From RUG572 sp964386385 (GTDB taxonomy: Bacteria; Verrucomicrobiota; Kiritimatiellia; RFP12; UBA1067), in the NCBI GenBank assembly GCA_964386385.1, contig CAYLRN010000002.1, forward strand, positions 124,001 to 188,000: a stretch of 64,000 nucleotides of DNA, written 5' to 3'. This document shows, in pieces, positions 1 to 8,514 of this stretch. The notes below the pieces were generated by a model. It did no database searches. It was given only the letters and a program-made list of their open reading frames with translations, and was not told where the DNA came from. The stretch's first letter is position 1, and the number at the start of each line of letters is the position of its first letter. A program made the translations under genes and the position numbers.

Positions 1-958
1 CGCCATCTCGTCCGCGGCTCTTCTCCCACACGACGTTCGCGATCCCTATGTGGCTTATCCCCTTTATGACGCGCCGCGCGAACCACGCAAGCCACGGCGA
101 CACCGCGTAGACGAGGACGGTCGGACACCTCGCCAGCGCCGCCTCCAGCGTCGCGGTCCCGCTCGCAACCGCCGCGCACCGCGCCATGCGCAGGACTTCG
201 CGCGCCCCGCCGTCCACGACCTCCACCTCCGCCGGATGCGGCGCCGTCTCCGCGACGATCCGCCCGATTTCCGCCCTCGCCTTCTCGTTCGCCGCCGGAA
301 TCGCGACCCTGAACCCCGGAGCCGCGGCCGCGATGCGCGGAAGCGACGAAAGCAGGCGCGGAAGAATGCGGCGGATCTCGTCAAGCCTGCTGCCGGGGAG
401 AATCGCAAGGACCGGAACGCCGGAAGCCGGACGCGCGGCGGCGGCATTGGACGGACGTCTTTCATCCGCATCGAAGACGTCCAGCATCGGATGCCCGATG
501 AAGCGCGCGTCAAGCCCCGTCCCGTCGAAAAGCGCCGGCTCGAACGGGAAGAAGCACAGCAGCTTCGTCAGCGCCGCGGCTATCTTCGGAATGCGCCCCT
601 TGTGCCAGGCCCAGACCTGCGGACACACCACGTGCACTGCCGGGATTCCCAGCGACTTCGCGTACGCCGCCAGCTTGAGGTTGAGGCCGGGATAGTCGAC
701 CGTGACGACGGCGTCCGGACGCCACTCGCGAATCAGCGCCTTCATCGTCCGCTGCACTCCGAGAAAATACGGAAGCCGCCGCACCACCGCGCCGAAGCCC
801 ATCACCGCCAGGTCGCCCGTCGCAAAGCCCTCGCTCTGGTAGCCGCGAAAGGCCACCGGACGCCCCGCCGCGCGCTCGATTGCGGACTTCAGGCGTTCGG
901 CGTACAGCAGCCCCGACTCCTCGCCTGCAAGAAGAAGGATCCTGAGCTCGCCGTTCAT
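1..958 (-). CDS. lpxB: Lipid-A-disaccharide synthase, 3' end beyond window
   Basis: LpxB condenses UDP-2,3-diacylglucosamine with lipid X to form the lipid A disaccharide at the inner face of the cytoplasmic membrane. The reading frame opens at ATG 958 and stays open to the window edge, giving about 319 of the usual ~380 residues. Recognisable family blocks are GEESGLLYAERL near the N-terminus (GEASGDLHGA-like), VTVDYPGLNLKLA, VVCPQVWAWHKGRIPKI, LPGSRLDEI and, near the cut end, ASGTATLEAAL. The start overlaps the lpxI stop in an ATGA arrangement, so translation is probably coupled. Only the C-terminal part is missing, because the window ends. The identification is firm; the missing end cannot be judged. 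Confidence 0.93.
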   Translation of the reverse strand, partial: MNGELRILLLAGEESGLLYAERLKSAIERAAGRPVAFRGYQSEGFATGDLAVMGFGAVVRRLPYFLGVQRTMKALIREWRPDAVVTVDYPGLNLKLAAYAKSLGIPAVHVVCPQVWAWHKGRIPKIAAALTKLLCFFPFEPALFDGTGLDARFIGHPMLDVFDADERRPSNAAAARPASGVPVLAILPGSRLDEIRRILPRLLSSLPRIAAAAPGFRVAIPAANEKARAEIGRIVAETAPHPAEVEVVDGGAREVLRMARCAAVASGTATLEAALARCPTVLVYAVSPWLAWFARRVIKGISHIGIANVVWEKSRGRDG

Positions 959-1833
959 GTCTGCGCCTCCGCATTCGGCGTCCTGCGCTCCGGCCGCGTA
1001 GGCGCGGGCGGCAGGTCCGTCCCGAACCCGACGATCGCGATTCCCTTGCGGTTCGCGTAGTCGACGACCGCCTCCTTGTCCAGCATCAGCAGGCGCCCCG
1101 CCTGGAAGGCGAGCGTCCCCACCCCCGCGCGGTTCATGACCTTGAGCGTCTTGAGCCCGACGACCGGAATGTCGAAGCGCATGTCGTGTCCGTCCCTCGC
1201 GCCCTTCACGAGCACGGCCCCCCTGCCGCCAAGACGCCCCCCGCGGCGGATCGCGGCGTTGGTGCCCTCGAACGCCTCCACCGCCAGCACCATGCCGTCC
1301 TTGACGAGCACTGTCTGCCCGACGTCGTGCCGCCCCATGTCGCGCATGACCTCGGCGCCGTGGCGGACGTCCGCCATCTCCCGCTCGTCGGGCGCGCGCT
1401 CCGTGAGGCAGCCCTCGCCGGGAATGTGGCGCTCCATGAACGACGACGCGGGGAAGACCGGGACGCCCGCCTTCTCGAACTCGAATGCCAGCTTACCGTA
1501 GACGGTGTGCGCGGTCTTGAACGGAAGCGACGCCAGCCACGCGCGCGTCTCGTCGTCGAAGCGCGCGTTGAAAAGAGAAAGCGGATTTATCTGCCCCGCG
1601 AACACCGCGCCCTCGTAGCCCTGCGCGGCGACCCACCTGAGGCCCGCCGCTATCCCGCCTATGCTGATGACGTGGACGTTGTCCGCCGCCTGGCGCGTGG
1701 CGCGTTCGGTAGACCCGCGCACGGCCAGCACGTCGCACTGCGCGACGCCCGCCGCGTGGGCGCCTTCCACGACGAGGCGCGGATACGCGCCCGCGCCGGT
1801 TATGACTATCATCTTCGATGGAACGTATGCCAT
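955..1833 (-). CDS. lpxI: UDP-2,3-diacylglucosamine pyrophosphatase LpxI
   Basis: LpxI (DUF1009 family) hydrolyses UDP-2,3-diacylglucosamine to lipid X and UMP, the step before LpxB, and replaces LpxH in many non-gammaproteobacterial genomes. The 292-residue product is of normal family length and carries the conserved blocks GQINPLSLF, AFEGTNAAIRRGG, LVKGARDGHDMRFDIPVVG and VMNRAGVGTLAFQAG. I chose ATG 1833 (MAYVPSKMIVITG) because it begins just before the conserved N-terminal strand. The longer frame to 1872 would run into the amidase coding end. It lies 17 nt downstream of the amidase gene and overlaps lpxB by four bases, so the three form one minus-strand operon. The lpxI-lpxB order is a common lipid A arrangement. 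Confidence 0.95.
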   Translation of the reverse strand: MAYVPSKMIVITGAGAYPRLVVEGAHAAGVAQCDVLAVRGSTERATRQAADNVHVISIGGIAAGLRWVAAQGYEGAVFAGQINPLSLFNARFDDETRAWLASLPFKTAHTVYGKLAFEFEKAGVPVFPASSFMERHIPGEGCLTERAPDEREMADVRHGAEVMRDMGRHDVGQTVLVKDGMVLAVEAFEGTNAAIRRGGRLGGRGAVLVKGARDGHDMRFDIPVVGLKTLKVMNRAGVGTLAFQAGRLLMLDKEAVVDYANRKGIAIVGFGTDLPPAPTRPERRTPNAEAQT

Positions 1834-1850
1834 TTGAAGTCTCCAAAGCG

Positions 1851-3059
1851 CTACTTCTTGTAGAAGACCCACGTGCCGGGGTCGACGGACTTTTCATCGA
1901 TCCTGTCTCCGCGCAGAATCTTGCCCCGCGGAGTGTAGTAGTAGGTGGACGCGGATTTCCAGGCCGAACCCGCGATCTTGTAGGGAGTGTTCTGCCGGCT
2001 CACCGGCCCGCCCCGCACGTACCCCGGCAGCTTCGCAAGCGCCTCCAGGTCACGCACGTCGTCGCCCGCCTTCCCCACCACGAGATTCTTCGGAAGCGGC
2101 AGGCGCGTCCCCGCCGCCGGCGCCGAGGCAGGAAGCGACTTCGCCTCCACGAGTTTCGCGCGGTGCTTGAAACTGCCGCCCTTGAGCCCCGCAAGACGCA
2201 ACCATTCGCCCTTCTTCCCATTCACCGCGTCCTTCGCCGCCACCGGTTTCGTGGCGGCGGCAGACGGCTTTGCGGAGGCCGGCTTCGCCGCGGCAACGGC
2301 CGGCTTGGACTTGTTCGCCGGCTTCGATGCGGGCTTTGCGGCCGGTGCGTTTTTCGCGACGGCCTTCGCGGCGGGCGGCGGACGGCTTCCGTAGAACGCA
2401 GCCATAGTGTCCGTCCTGCCATAGAGGACGCCGGCAAGGTATTCGTCCCCCTGAACGAGCCTCCCCGCCCGGATGTCCGGGTCGTAGGCAGGACGCGCGG
2501 AGAGCCCAAGTTTGGCGCGGACGCTCGGCATGGCGAAGAGCATTCCGCAGCGCTTGCGCCCGCGATGCTTCTTGCGATGCCACGTGTTCGGGGCGCCGTA
2601 GGCGACGTGCGAATGGCAGACGACGCTGGCGTCCGGTATCCCGTATGACGACTTCAGCCGCCTGACAAGCTCCTTCAGCGCGTCGATCTGCGCCAGCGGC
2701 ATCGACTTGTCGTGGTATCCGACGACCTCGATGCCGATCGAATACTCGTCGCAGTCCTCCTTCGCCTTCCACATCGACCTGCCTGCGTGAAAGGCCTCGC
2801 GGTTCCTGTCGACGATTCTGTAGACGACCCCCCGCTCCGTCACGCAGTAATGCGCCTCGCCGCGCTCGGAGAGCTTGTTCAGCGAACTTTTGGCAGGAGC
2901 CTCCGTCGTGTGGAGGACAATCAGCGTCGTCGCCTTGCGAATGGGACGCTCGCGGTTTCGAGGCGAAAGGTAGTCGTCCTTCAAGACCAACGGCGCGGCG
3001 GCGGCCTGACGCAGCATCAGGGCGCAAAGAAGCGGCATGGCGATCTTGAGGAAGGACAT
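1851..3059 (-). CDS. Secreted N-acetylmuramoyl-L-alanine amidase (Amidase_2)
   Basis: Predicted periplasmic amidase cutting the bond between muramic acid and the peptide stem. Residues 1-22 form a signal peptide (hydrophobic core LKIAMPLLCALML, cleavage near AAA). The Amidase_2 fold follows at about 40-190, with zinc-ligand candidates His50 (IVLHTTEAP) and His149/His151 (VVCHSHV), and the family block EYSIGIEVVGYHD. Residues about 225-290 are a long Ala/Lys/Pro-rich linker that could span or bind the wall. The C-terminal ~110 residues contain a short domain I do not recognise. It is the first gene of the operon with lpxI and lpxB, which links wall turnover with outer-membrane synthesis. A promoter was not clearly seen. 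Confidence 0.85.
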   Translation of the reverse strand: MSFLKIAMPLLCALMLRQAAAAPLVLKDDYLSPRNRERPIRKATTLIVLHTTEAPAKSSLNKLSERGEAHYCVTERGVVYRIVDRNREAFHAGRSMWKAKEDCDEYSIGIEVVGYHDKSMPLAQIDALKELVRRLKSSYGIPDASVVCHSHVAYGAPNTWHRKKHRGRKRCGMLFAMPSVRAKLGLSARPAYDPDIRAGRLVQGDEYLAGVLYGRTDTMAAFYGSRPPPAAKAVAKNAPAAKPASKPANKSKPAVAAAKPASAKPSAAATKPVAAKDAVNGKKGEWLRLAGLKGGSFKHRAKLVEAKSLPASAPAAGTRLPLPKNLVVGKAGDDVRDLEALAKLPGYVRGGPVSRQNTPYKIAGSAWKSASTYYYTPRGKILRGDRIDEKSVDPGTWVFYKK

Positions 3060-3159
3060 TTGACAGACGGAGTTAGATTTTTTTCGCGTAGCCCCTTTGC
3101 ATATCTGTCAATGATATCATTATGCTGCGGAAAACGCAAGCGCACAGAGCGAAATGGAT

Positions 3160-3373
3160 TCCGACGCCGGCGGGGCGGGACGCCCCGCCCTACCGAATTG
3201 TGCGTCCCCATGGGAGGGACGCGCTCCCGCGCGTCCGACGTCGCCGATGAAAAGGCCGCTGAACGGACAATCGGTAGGGCGCGACGTCCCGTCACGCCGT
3301 TCCGCCCACAGCGGTGTGTCGGAACACGCGCCCCCCCCCGAACTTAATCACTTAACTCTTAATCACCTGATCC
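3160..3373. repeat. Mosaic intergenic repeat element A (one octamer arm)
   Basis: The stretch holds three GC-rich palindromic modules found many times in this window: GGCGGGGCGGGAC/GCCCCGCCCTACC, GGGAGGGACGCGC/GCGCGTCCG and GGTAGGGCGCGACG/CGTC-type. An array of degenerate octamers (TTAATCAC, TTAACTCT, TTAATCAC) follows at 3341-3373. The left octamer arm is absent. The octamers run into the end of the FGE-like gene and supply its stop codon. There is a run of nine C at about 3331. Short frames here are repeat translations, not genes. Confidence 0.8.
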
Positions 3374-4651
3374 TCCCGCGGGCAGGGGCAGGGCGACGCG
3401 GCAGCCGATGTCGTATTTGCACTCATTCGGAGCGAACGCTCCGCGTCTCGCAGAGCGGCAGGGCCAGGCCGCGCTTCCGTTTCCGCCGCCACGCTCCACG
3501 CGGTGCGAACCGGAGGCGGGGCCGGTGAGGGGGTCGAAGCCAAGCGGCGAGTCCTGGTACCAGTCAAGACACCATTCGTACACGTTGCCGGACATGTCGT
3601 ACAGCCCCCAGGCGTTCGGCTCGTACGAGCCGACCTTCGCCGTGCCGCCTTCGGCGGCGGGCGTGGACTGCGGCGGCGTGGTCGCGGTCATCCCCATGTC
3701 AAGACAGCCTCCGCTGTACCTGTAGCGTGCGATCGCGTTGAGCGAGTTCGACGAAACCATCTCGTTTTCCAGCTCAAGCCCATTGTATAGCGCAGTCCCC
3801 GTCCCGGCGCGGCAGGCGAACTCCCACTCCGCCTCCGTCGGCATGTCGAACTCCATACCGGCGAGCGAGCGCAGCCTGCCCATGAAGCTCGCGGGGGCTA
3901 CGGCGTGTCCGTCCGTCGGCCAGTCGTGCCCGTCCGCCGCCTTGCCGCGCACGGCCTCCCATGTTATCTGCTCCATCGGGCGCGTCGACCTGTCGGGCGC
4001 ATACGTGAAATAGGGATTCCCCGTGTTTCCCATGACGTTGGACCACTGCTCCTGCGTGACGGGGTAGACGCCCAAATAGTAGTCGTTCGCGAGCGTCACC
4101 GCATGGGGGACTTCCTTGTCCGCCTCACGTCCCTTTTCGTGGAGGGGCGAGCCCATGCGCCATGTGACGTTCGCTGCGGGGATCTTGCGGAACGCCATCT
4201 TCACCGTCTTGTAGACGTCGTTCGTGACGCCCCCGGGGACGGAGGCGAGGTCGGCATAGTACTCGACTTCGCCGCCGTTGCCGTCGAGCGGCGCCACCAT
4301 GACGTCCGGCGGGGTGTCCGTCGCCCACGCCGTCACGACCGCCGTCACGCCCGAATCGATCCTGTGGCCCGGCCACGCCCTGTCCGGCCGCCACGCCATC
4401 GTCCGCGCGCCCGGCTGGACGACCCTGTTCACGTCGCCCGAGAAGTGCCACAGGTTCTCGCCGCCGATCGACACGCCGTTCGTGCGCACGTCCACCGTGA
4501 CGATCGCCGGTCCGTCCGCCAGCGTGTACGAGATCGTCACAACGCGCGACAACGGGTCCTGCGTCATCGCCACGCCCGCGACGTCCGGAGCGCTTGCGCC
4601 CGCCGCCATGGCGGCAAGCATGAAGACCATTGACAGAGGTGTGCTTTTCAT
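3359..4651 (-). CDS. Secreted formylglycine-generating-enzyme-like (SUMF1/FGE-sulfatase) protein
   Basis: A 430-residue exported protein with a signal peptide at 1-20 (STPLSMVFMLAAMAAGASA). An N-terminal beta-rich region of about 140 residues (VTISYTLADGPAIVTVDV) precedes an FGE-sulfatase domain at about 160-420. Family signatures are FRKIPAANVTWRMGSP, DYYLGVYPVTQEQWSNVMG, FDMPTEAEWEFACRAG, NAWGLYDMSGNVYEWCLDWY and HRVERGGGN. Classical FGEs oxidise a sulfatase cysteine to formylglycine. I did not confirm the catalytic cysteine pair, and many secreted relatives in PVC gut bacteria are probably carbohydrate or surface proteins without that activity. The start is backed by a Shine-Dalgarno AAAGGAG 8 nt upstream. 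The final residues and the TAA stop lie inside an octamer repeat. Confidence 0.82.
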   Translation of the reverse strand: MKSTPLSMVFMLAAMAAGASAPDVAGVAMTQDPLSRVVTISYTLADGPAIVTVDVRTNGVSIGGENLWHFSGDVNRVVQPGARTMAWRPDRAWPGHRIDSGVTAVVTAWATDTPPDVMVAPLDGNGGEVEYYADLASVPGGVTNDVYKTVKMAFRKIPAANVTWRMGSPLHEKGREADKEVPHAVTLANDYYLGVYPVTQEQWSNVMGNTGNPYFTYAPDRSTRPMEQITWEAVRGKAADGHDWPTDGHAVAPASFMGRLRSLAGMEFDMPTEAEWEFACRAGTGTALYNGLELENEMVSSNSLNAIARYRYSGGCLDMGMTATTPPQSTPAAEGGTAKVGSYEPNAWGLYDMSGNVYEWCLDWYQDSPLGFDPLTGPASGSHRVERGGGNGSAAWPCRSARRGAFAPNECKYDIGCRVALPLPAGGSGD

Positions 4652-4669
4652 TTGCTTTCTCCTTTGCGG

Positions 4670-5141
4670 TTAAGTGATTAAGTGGTTAAGTTGCGTGGGT
4701 GCGCAAGTGGCTGGGTGGTCAAGTGGTTAAGTTGCTTGAGTGCGTGAGCGGCTGGGTGGCTGGGTGGCAAGAGGCTGGCTTTTTCCGGTAGGGCGCGACG
4801 TCCCGTCGCGCCGATGCGCATGAAAAGGCGGCCGGACAGCCGTGTCCGGTAGGGCGCGACGTCCCGTCGCGCCGTTCCATCCGCGGCGGCGGGGCGGGAC
4901 GCCCCGCCCTACCGGAAACGCCTGGTCATGTGACGCCACAAGCGCATGGACGGCGGCACGGCGGGGCGGGACGCCCCGCCCTACCGAATGGGCCGTCCCC
5001 ATGGGAGGGACGCGCTCCCGCGCGTCCGCCGCCGCGCACCGTCCGTTTCGGTCGCGCGGGAGCGCGACCCTCCCGGGAAATCGCCATGAACTCCACATGC
5101 CGGCAAACTCAGCCACTTGATCACCTACCCACTTGCGCAGG
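4670..5141. repeat. Mosaic repeat element B, octamer-framed
   Basis: A 470-bp gene-free stretch. The left arm (4670-4770) is made of octamers such as TTAAGTGA, TTAAGTGG and TCAAGTGG with degenerate copies (GCTGGGTGG). The middle is five or more GC palindromes of the GGTAGGGCGCGACG/CGTCGCGCC, GGGGCGGGACGCCCCGCCC and GGTCGCGC/GCGCGACC types. The right arm (5106-5141) has inverted octamers (CCACTTGA, CCACTTGC). It separates the FGE-like gene from the small secreted protein gene. Confidence 0.85.
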
Positions 5142-5149
5142 GTTCGCCG

Positions 5150-5506
5150 TCATCGCACGATGATGAAGAACCCCGCCGGAGGCCTCGTGTCAAGGCGTCC
5201 CGCGGACGACTCCTCTACGTCGCAAAAGCGGCTGTCCACGGTCGTCTCCGCTGCGGCCATCGCGCCCGCCACGCGCGAGTCGAACGTCTCAGCGATCGCC
5301 GCCGACGCGGACGCGACGGTCTCGCCCGGGCGGGCGGAATCGTCCCACGCCTCCTCCCACGTGCCGTCGTACGCCGTGGACGCCGCGCCCGCCGCCGACA
5401 GCGCCAGGGCCGCGGCGAACGCCAGCGCGCACGCCCTTCTACATGCGGCGGCGGCGCGCGCCCCGCCCGGGGCCGCCGCCCGTCGCCAGTGTTCCCGTTT
5501 CATCAT
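5150..5506 (-). CDS. Small secreted protein, C-terminus GFFIIVR
   Basis: A 118-residue product of unknown function. I start it at ATG 5506 (a tandem ATGATG) because an AAAGGAG motif sits just upstream and because the hydrophobic signal segment ACALAFAAALALSAAGAAS at about residues 24-42 then falls near the N-terminus. The mature part is short, Ala/Glu/Asp-rich and contains a single Cys (RFCDVEESS). The C-terminus DTRPPAGFFIIVR ends like the much larger surface protein at 10989-14426 (GFMVIVR). It may be a shrunken relative or a carrier of a common C-terminal strand or sorting signal. It has its own A-tract promoter upstream (5649-5676). The product is hypothetical. Confidence 0.55.
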   Translation of the reverse strand: MMKREHWRRAAAPGGARAAAACRRACALAFAAALALSAAGAASTAYDGTWEEAWDDSARPGETVASASAAIAETFDSRVAGAMAAAETTVDSRFCDVEESSAGRLDTRPPAGFFIIVR

Positions 5507-5648
5507 GCTCCGTTCTCCTTTTGCCGGACACGGCATTGCAAAACTCTGATGTTCGGTATCGCCTTGCGCTTCGCCAATTCCGAAAAGGAAAGCACCACGC
5601 ATTCCGCGGCGAATCCCACAAAGGGCCTTTTCGCCGCAAAACACGCTT

Positions 5649-5676
5649 AATGTATCATTTTTTTTTCCCACGTCAA
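5649..5676 (-). promoter_or_regulatory. Sigma70-type promoter with A9 spacer
   Basis: Reading the minus strand: -35 TTGACG (5671-5676), a 16-nt spacer TGGG-A9-TGA, and -10 TACATT (5649-5654). The architecture matches the promoters at 14481-14508 and 18110-18137. It would serve the small secreted protein gene starting at 5506, with a leader of about 135 nt. The -35 box abuts the octamer arm of repeat element C. Confidence 0.6.
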
Positions 5677-5682
5677 TAGCGG

Positions 5683-6262
5683 TTAAGTGGTTAAGTGGTT
5701 AAGTGATTAAGTTGCGTGAGCGGTTGAATGGTTAAGTTGCGCGTGGCCAGCGTCTCGCCGGGAGGGTGCGTGTATCACGCGCCGTTGCGGTTGAAAAGGC
5801 GATTGAACGGACAATCGGTAGGGCGCGACGTCTCGTCGCGCCGAATCCGCCCGCGGCGGCGGGGCGGGACGCCTCAAGCGCATGGACGGCGGCACGGCGG
5901 GGCGGGACGCCCCGCCCTGCCGAATTGTGCGTCCCCATGGGAGGGACGCGCTCCCGCGCGTCCGATGCAAACGCCATGTCCATGCGGTAGGGCGCGTGTC
6001 CTCATGCGCCGTTGCGGTTGAAAAGGCGATTGAACGGACAATCGGTAGGGCGCGACGTCTCGTCGCGCCGAATCCGCCCGCGGCGGCGGGGCGGGACGCC
6101 CCGCCCTACCAGGATGGGCATCCCCAGTGTCGGACGCGCTCCCGCGCGTCCGACACTGCGCGCCGTCCGTTTCGGTCGCGCAGGAGCGCGACCCTCCCAT
6201 GCAATCGCCATGAACTCCGCATACCGGCAAACTCAACCACTTAACAACTTAACCACTTAACC
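5683..6262. repeat. Mosaic repeat element C, octamer-framed
   Basis: A 580-bp element. The left arm carries TTAAGTGG twice, then TTAAGTGA and TTAAGTTG (5683-5715). The right arm carries inverted copies (CCACTTAA) at 6235-6262. Between them the same palindrome block (GGTAGGGCGCGACG..., GGGGCGGGACGCC..., GGGAGGGACGCGCTCCC...) occurs twice in near-identical order at about 5815-5990 and 6040-6200, suggesting internal duplication. No gene is credible here. The right arm provides the stop codon of the response regulator at 6257. Confidence 0.87.
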
Positions 6263-6967
6263 CCTAAACCGGTAGCCGCGGCCGTAGACGGTCTCGATCA
6301 TGGCGCCGGAACGGCCGAGCTTGTCGCGGAGGCGCGAGAGGGCGGTGGTGAGCGCGGCGTCGTCTCCGTCGAAGTCCATCCCCCAGAAGCGCGTGACGAG
6401 GAAGTCGCGGCTGAAGACCTCGTCAGGATGCGTCCTGAACCAGCGCAGGATTTCCACCTCCTTCAGCGTCAGTTCGACACGCTCGCCGGAGATGGAGAGA
6501 AGCCGGCAGCCGGCGGCGTCCACCTTCCATTCGCCGAACGCGAAGCCGTCGGAGGCGGATTCCGCCGCGCCGTCGGAGGCGGGCGGGGAGGCGCGGCGTT
6601 CAAGGCGGCGGACGGCGGCGGCGATGTGGGCGAGGAGGACGGGTTCGGAGGCCGTCTTCGGAACGTAGTCGTCGGCGCCGGCGTCCATGCCGCGCAGCTC
6701 GTCCGCGTCGCCGTCGCGCGCCGTGAGGAAGATGACCGGCGTGATGGGATCGGTCTTCCGTATCTCACGGCAAACGGCATAGCCGTTGACGCCCGGCATC
6801 ATCACGTCAAGGAGCACGATCGACGGGCGGCGTTCGCGGAATGCGGCCAGCGCGGCCTCGCCGTCCGGCGCGGTGCGCACGGCGTAGCCCTCGCCCGCAA
6901 GCAGAAGGGCAAGTCCTTCGCGAATCGAATCCGCGTCCTCGACTACGAGTATCTCAACGGCGGGCAT
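6257..6967 (-). CDS. OmpR-family response regulator (orphan)
   Basis: A two-domain transcriptional regulator of 236 residues. The receiver domain (about 1-120) has the acidic pair VVEDAD, the phospho-acceptor Asp54 (VLLDVMMPG), Thr82 (FLTARD) and Lys104 (YVPKTAS). The C-terminal winged helix (about 140-236) has ELTLKEVEILRWF, HPDEVFSRDFLVTRFWG and IETVYGRGYRFRG. ATG 6967 gives the normal receiver start; the longer open frame upstream is antisense to GH20. It lies 23 nt after the GH20 gene and looks like the last member of the pgpA-SBP-GH20 operon. No histidine kinase is nearby. The TAA stop is formed by the octamer repeat that follows, so the C-terminus may have been trimmed or extended by the repeat. 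Confidence 0.9.
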   Translation of the reverse strand: MPAVEILVVEDADSIREGLALLLAGEGYAVRTAPDGEAALAAFRERRPSIVLLDVMMPGVNGYAVCREIRKTDPITPVIFLTARDGDADELRGMDAGADDYVPKTASEPVLLAHIAAAVRRLERRASPPASDGAAESASDGFAFGEWKVDAAGCRLLSISGERVELTLKEVEILRWFRTHPDEVFSRDFLVTRFWGMDFDGDDAALTTALSRLRDKLGRSGAMIETVYGRGYRFRG

Positions 6968-6990
6968 GGCGGGTTGCGCAAGGGCGGCGT

Positions 6991-8514
6991 TCAGCGGTCG
7001 AGCGCGTCGCGGGTGACGGTCGTCGAGTAGAAGCCGGTATCGGAGTATGAGGCGACGCCCGCGTCCCAGCCGACCTGCCGCCAGTGGACGGAGAACGGAC
7101 GCGAGCCTACGGACGGGTTGGCGCGGCGGACGCCCGTGTCGGACGCGCCCCATGCGGCGTCGGCCGCAGTCTCCATCATCGTCGCGAACTGCGCGCCGCG
7201 GAAGTGGTGCCAGACCGTCTCCATGAATCCGAAAAGCCCCTTTTCGCGGGCGGCGCGGCCCTGCGCCAGGATGCCCTTCGGGTCGTCCCAGGGGCAGGTC
7301 AGCGTGGAGTAGCCGAGCGACTTGAAATAGTCCAGCGTCGGGTACGCCCCGAGCTTGCCACCGCCGCCGTAGTACCAGTCGCATATGACGACGTCCTTCG
7401 GCAGCGTCTCGGCCATCTTCGCCTCGTCCTTCGAGCCGTTGGCGTAGAAGCCCTTCCAGCGGGAGTCGCCTTTCTCAAGGAGCATGTCGTGCCACATCAT
7501 GACGCGCGCGCCTCTTGCGGCGAGCATGTCGTGGATGGTGACTATGTGCGCCTCGACGAGTTTTGAATACGGCTTCACGGCGCGGCACGTCGGGCAGCTG
7601 GGGGCGTCCGCCTCGTCGCATCCGATGTGGAAGAACGGGGGACGTCCGAAGGCCTCGTGCATCTCGTCGACGTATTCGCGCAGGACGGCGGTGGCGTCGG
7701 GGTTCGAGAGACACCAGTTCCAGCCGCCGGCCGGCTCGAAGAGCGGCTGGCGGTCGGGGTGGAAGTCGAGCGTTATGTGCTTGCCTCCCATGGAGCGGGC
7801 GCCGGAGGCGTGTCCGAAGACGTTCATCTGCGGAACGAGCGTGACGCCGAGGTCCTTCGCCAGGGCGGAAAGGCGGCGGGCCTCCGAGACGGTCAGCGGC
7901 GCGTCCGGAAGCGCGAGGTACGGGTGGCGTTCGCTCCTGAAGACGCCCCAGCTTTCGAGGACGACGTAGTTGAACTTGTAGTATGCGGCGACGCGGATCT
8001 GGCGCTCGATGAGCGACGGCGTGGATTCCGGAAACCAGCAGAGGTGGACGGCGCGGAAGTCGAGCGCGGGGGCGTCCTTCACGTCCAGCGCGGGCATCCA
8101 GTAGCCCTTCAGCGTCCGGCCGGCGGATTCGCGCTCGGCAGCCTGGCGGATGGTGTAGAGCGCGTGCCTGACGCCCTTTATCGTGTTCGCGCCGATCGCG
8201 ATCCTGTCGGGCTTCGCGGAGAGGACGTATCCCTCCTCGCCCTTCGCGCCGTCGGCCGCCGCCTTGACGGTTTCGACGGGAGGAAGGACGCCGAACCACT
8301 CGTTGAAGCGCCGGGCGGCAAGCGCGGCGGCGGAGGGGTCGGGACACGTCACGACGAGCCTCATGGCCTTGTCGATGCGGACGGGCTGGACGGCGTCGAA
8401 CGACATCTCGGCCGGCTCCGGCACGATCGCGGGGCGGCGGAACTCGACGTCGGCAGCCGCGGACGCGAGAGACAGCAGCGAAAGCGCGCAGACGGCAATG
8501 GCGGTTCTCTTCAT
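6991..8514 (-). CDS. Secreted GH20 beta-N-acetylhexosaminidase
   Basis: Exported glycoside hydrolase (507 residues) predicted to remove terminal GlcNAc/GalNAc from glycans or muropeptides. The signal peptide is residues 1-20. A GH20b-like small domain (about 30-150) precedes the TIM barrel, whose catalytic pair is Asp300-Glu301 in FFHIGCDEADA. Other family blocks are HLCWFPESTPS, LVPQMNVFGHASGAR and VMMWHDMLLEKG. The start overlaps the stop of the solute-binding protein gene in an ATGA, so the two are translationally coupled. This suggests release and uptake of amino-sugar or peptide-containing ligands. Gut mucin or peptidoglycan are plausible substrates, but this is not proven. Confidence 0.92.
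   Translation of the reverse strand: MKRTAIAVCALSLLSLASAAADVEFRRPAIVPEPAEMSFDAVQPVRIDKAMRLVVTCPDPSAAALAARRFNEWFGVLPPVETVKAAADGAKGEEGYVLSAKPDRIAIGANTIKGVRHALYTIRQAAERESAGRTLKGYWMPALDVKDAPALDFRAVHLCWFPESTPSLIERQIRVAAYYKFNYVVLESWGVFRSERHPYLALPDAPLTVSEARRLSALAKDLGVTLVPQMNVFGHASGARSMGGKHITLDFHPDRQPLFEPAGGWNWCLSNPDATAVLREYVDEMHEAFGRPPFFHIGCDEADAPSCPTCRAVKPYSKLVEAHIVTIHDMLAARGARVMMWHDMLLEKGDSRWKGFYANGSKDEAKMAETLPKDVVICDWYYGGGGKLGAYPTLDYFKSLGYSTLTCPWDDPKGILAQGRAAREKGLFGFMETVWHHFRGAQFATMMETAADAAWGASDTGVRRANPSVGSRPFSVHWRQVGWDAGVASYSDTGFYSTTVTRDALDR

Noticed and set aside
3017..3295. Small Arg/Pro/Gly-rich frames in repeat elements (also at 4842, 5882, 18134 and 54326)
   Set aside because: They are translations of the palindromes, recurring with the same words (GRAPARP, GRDVPSRR) in all frames.
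3330..3340. C9 run as a third switchable promoter
   Set aside because: It lies inside repeat element A and lacks TTGAC and -10 boxes at suitable distances.
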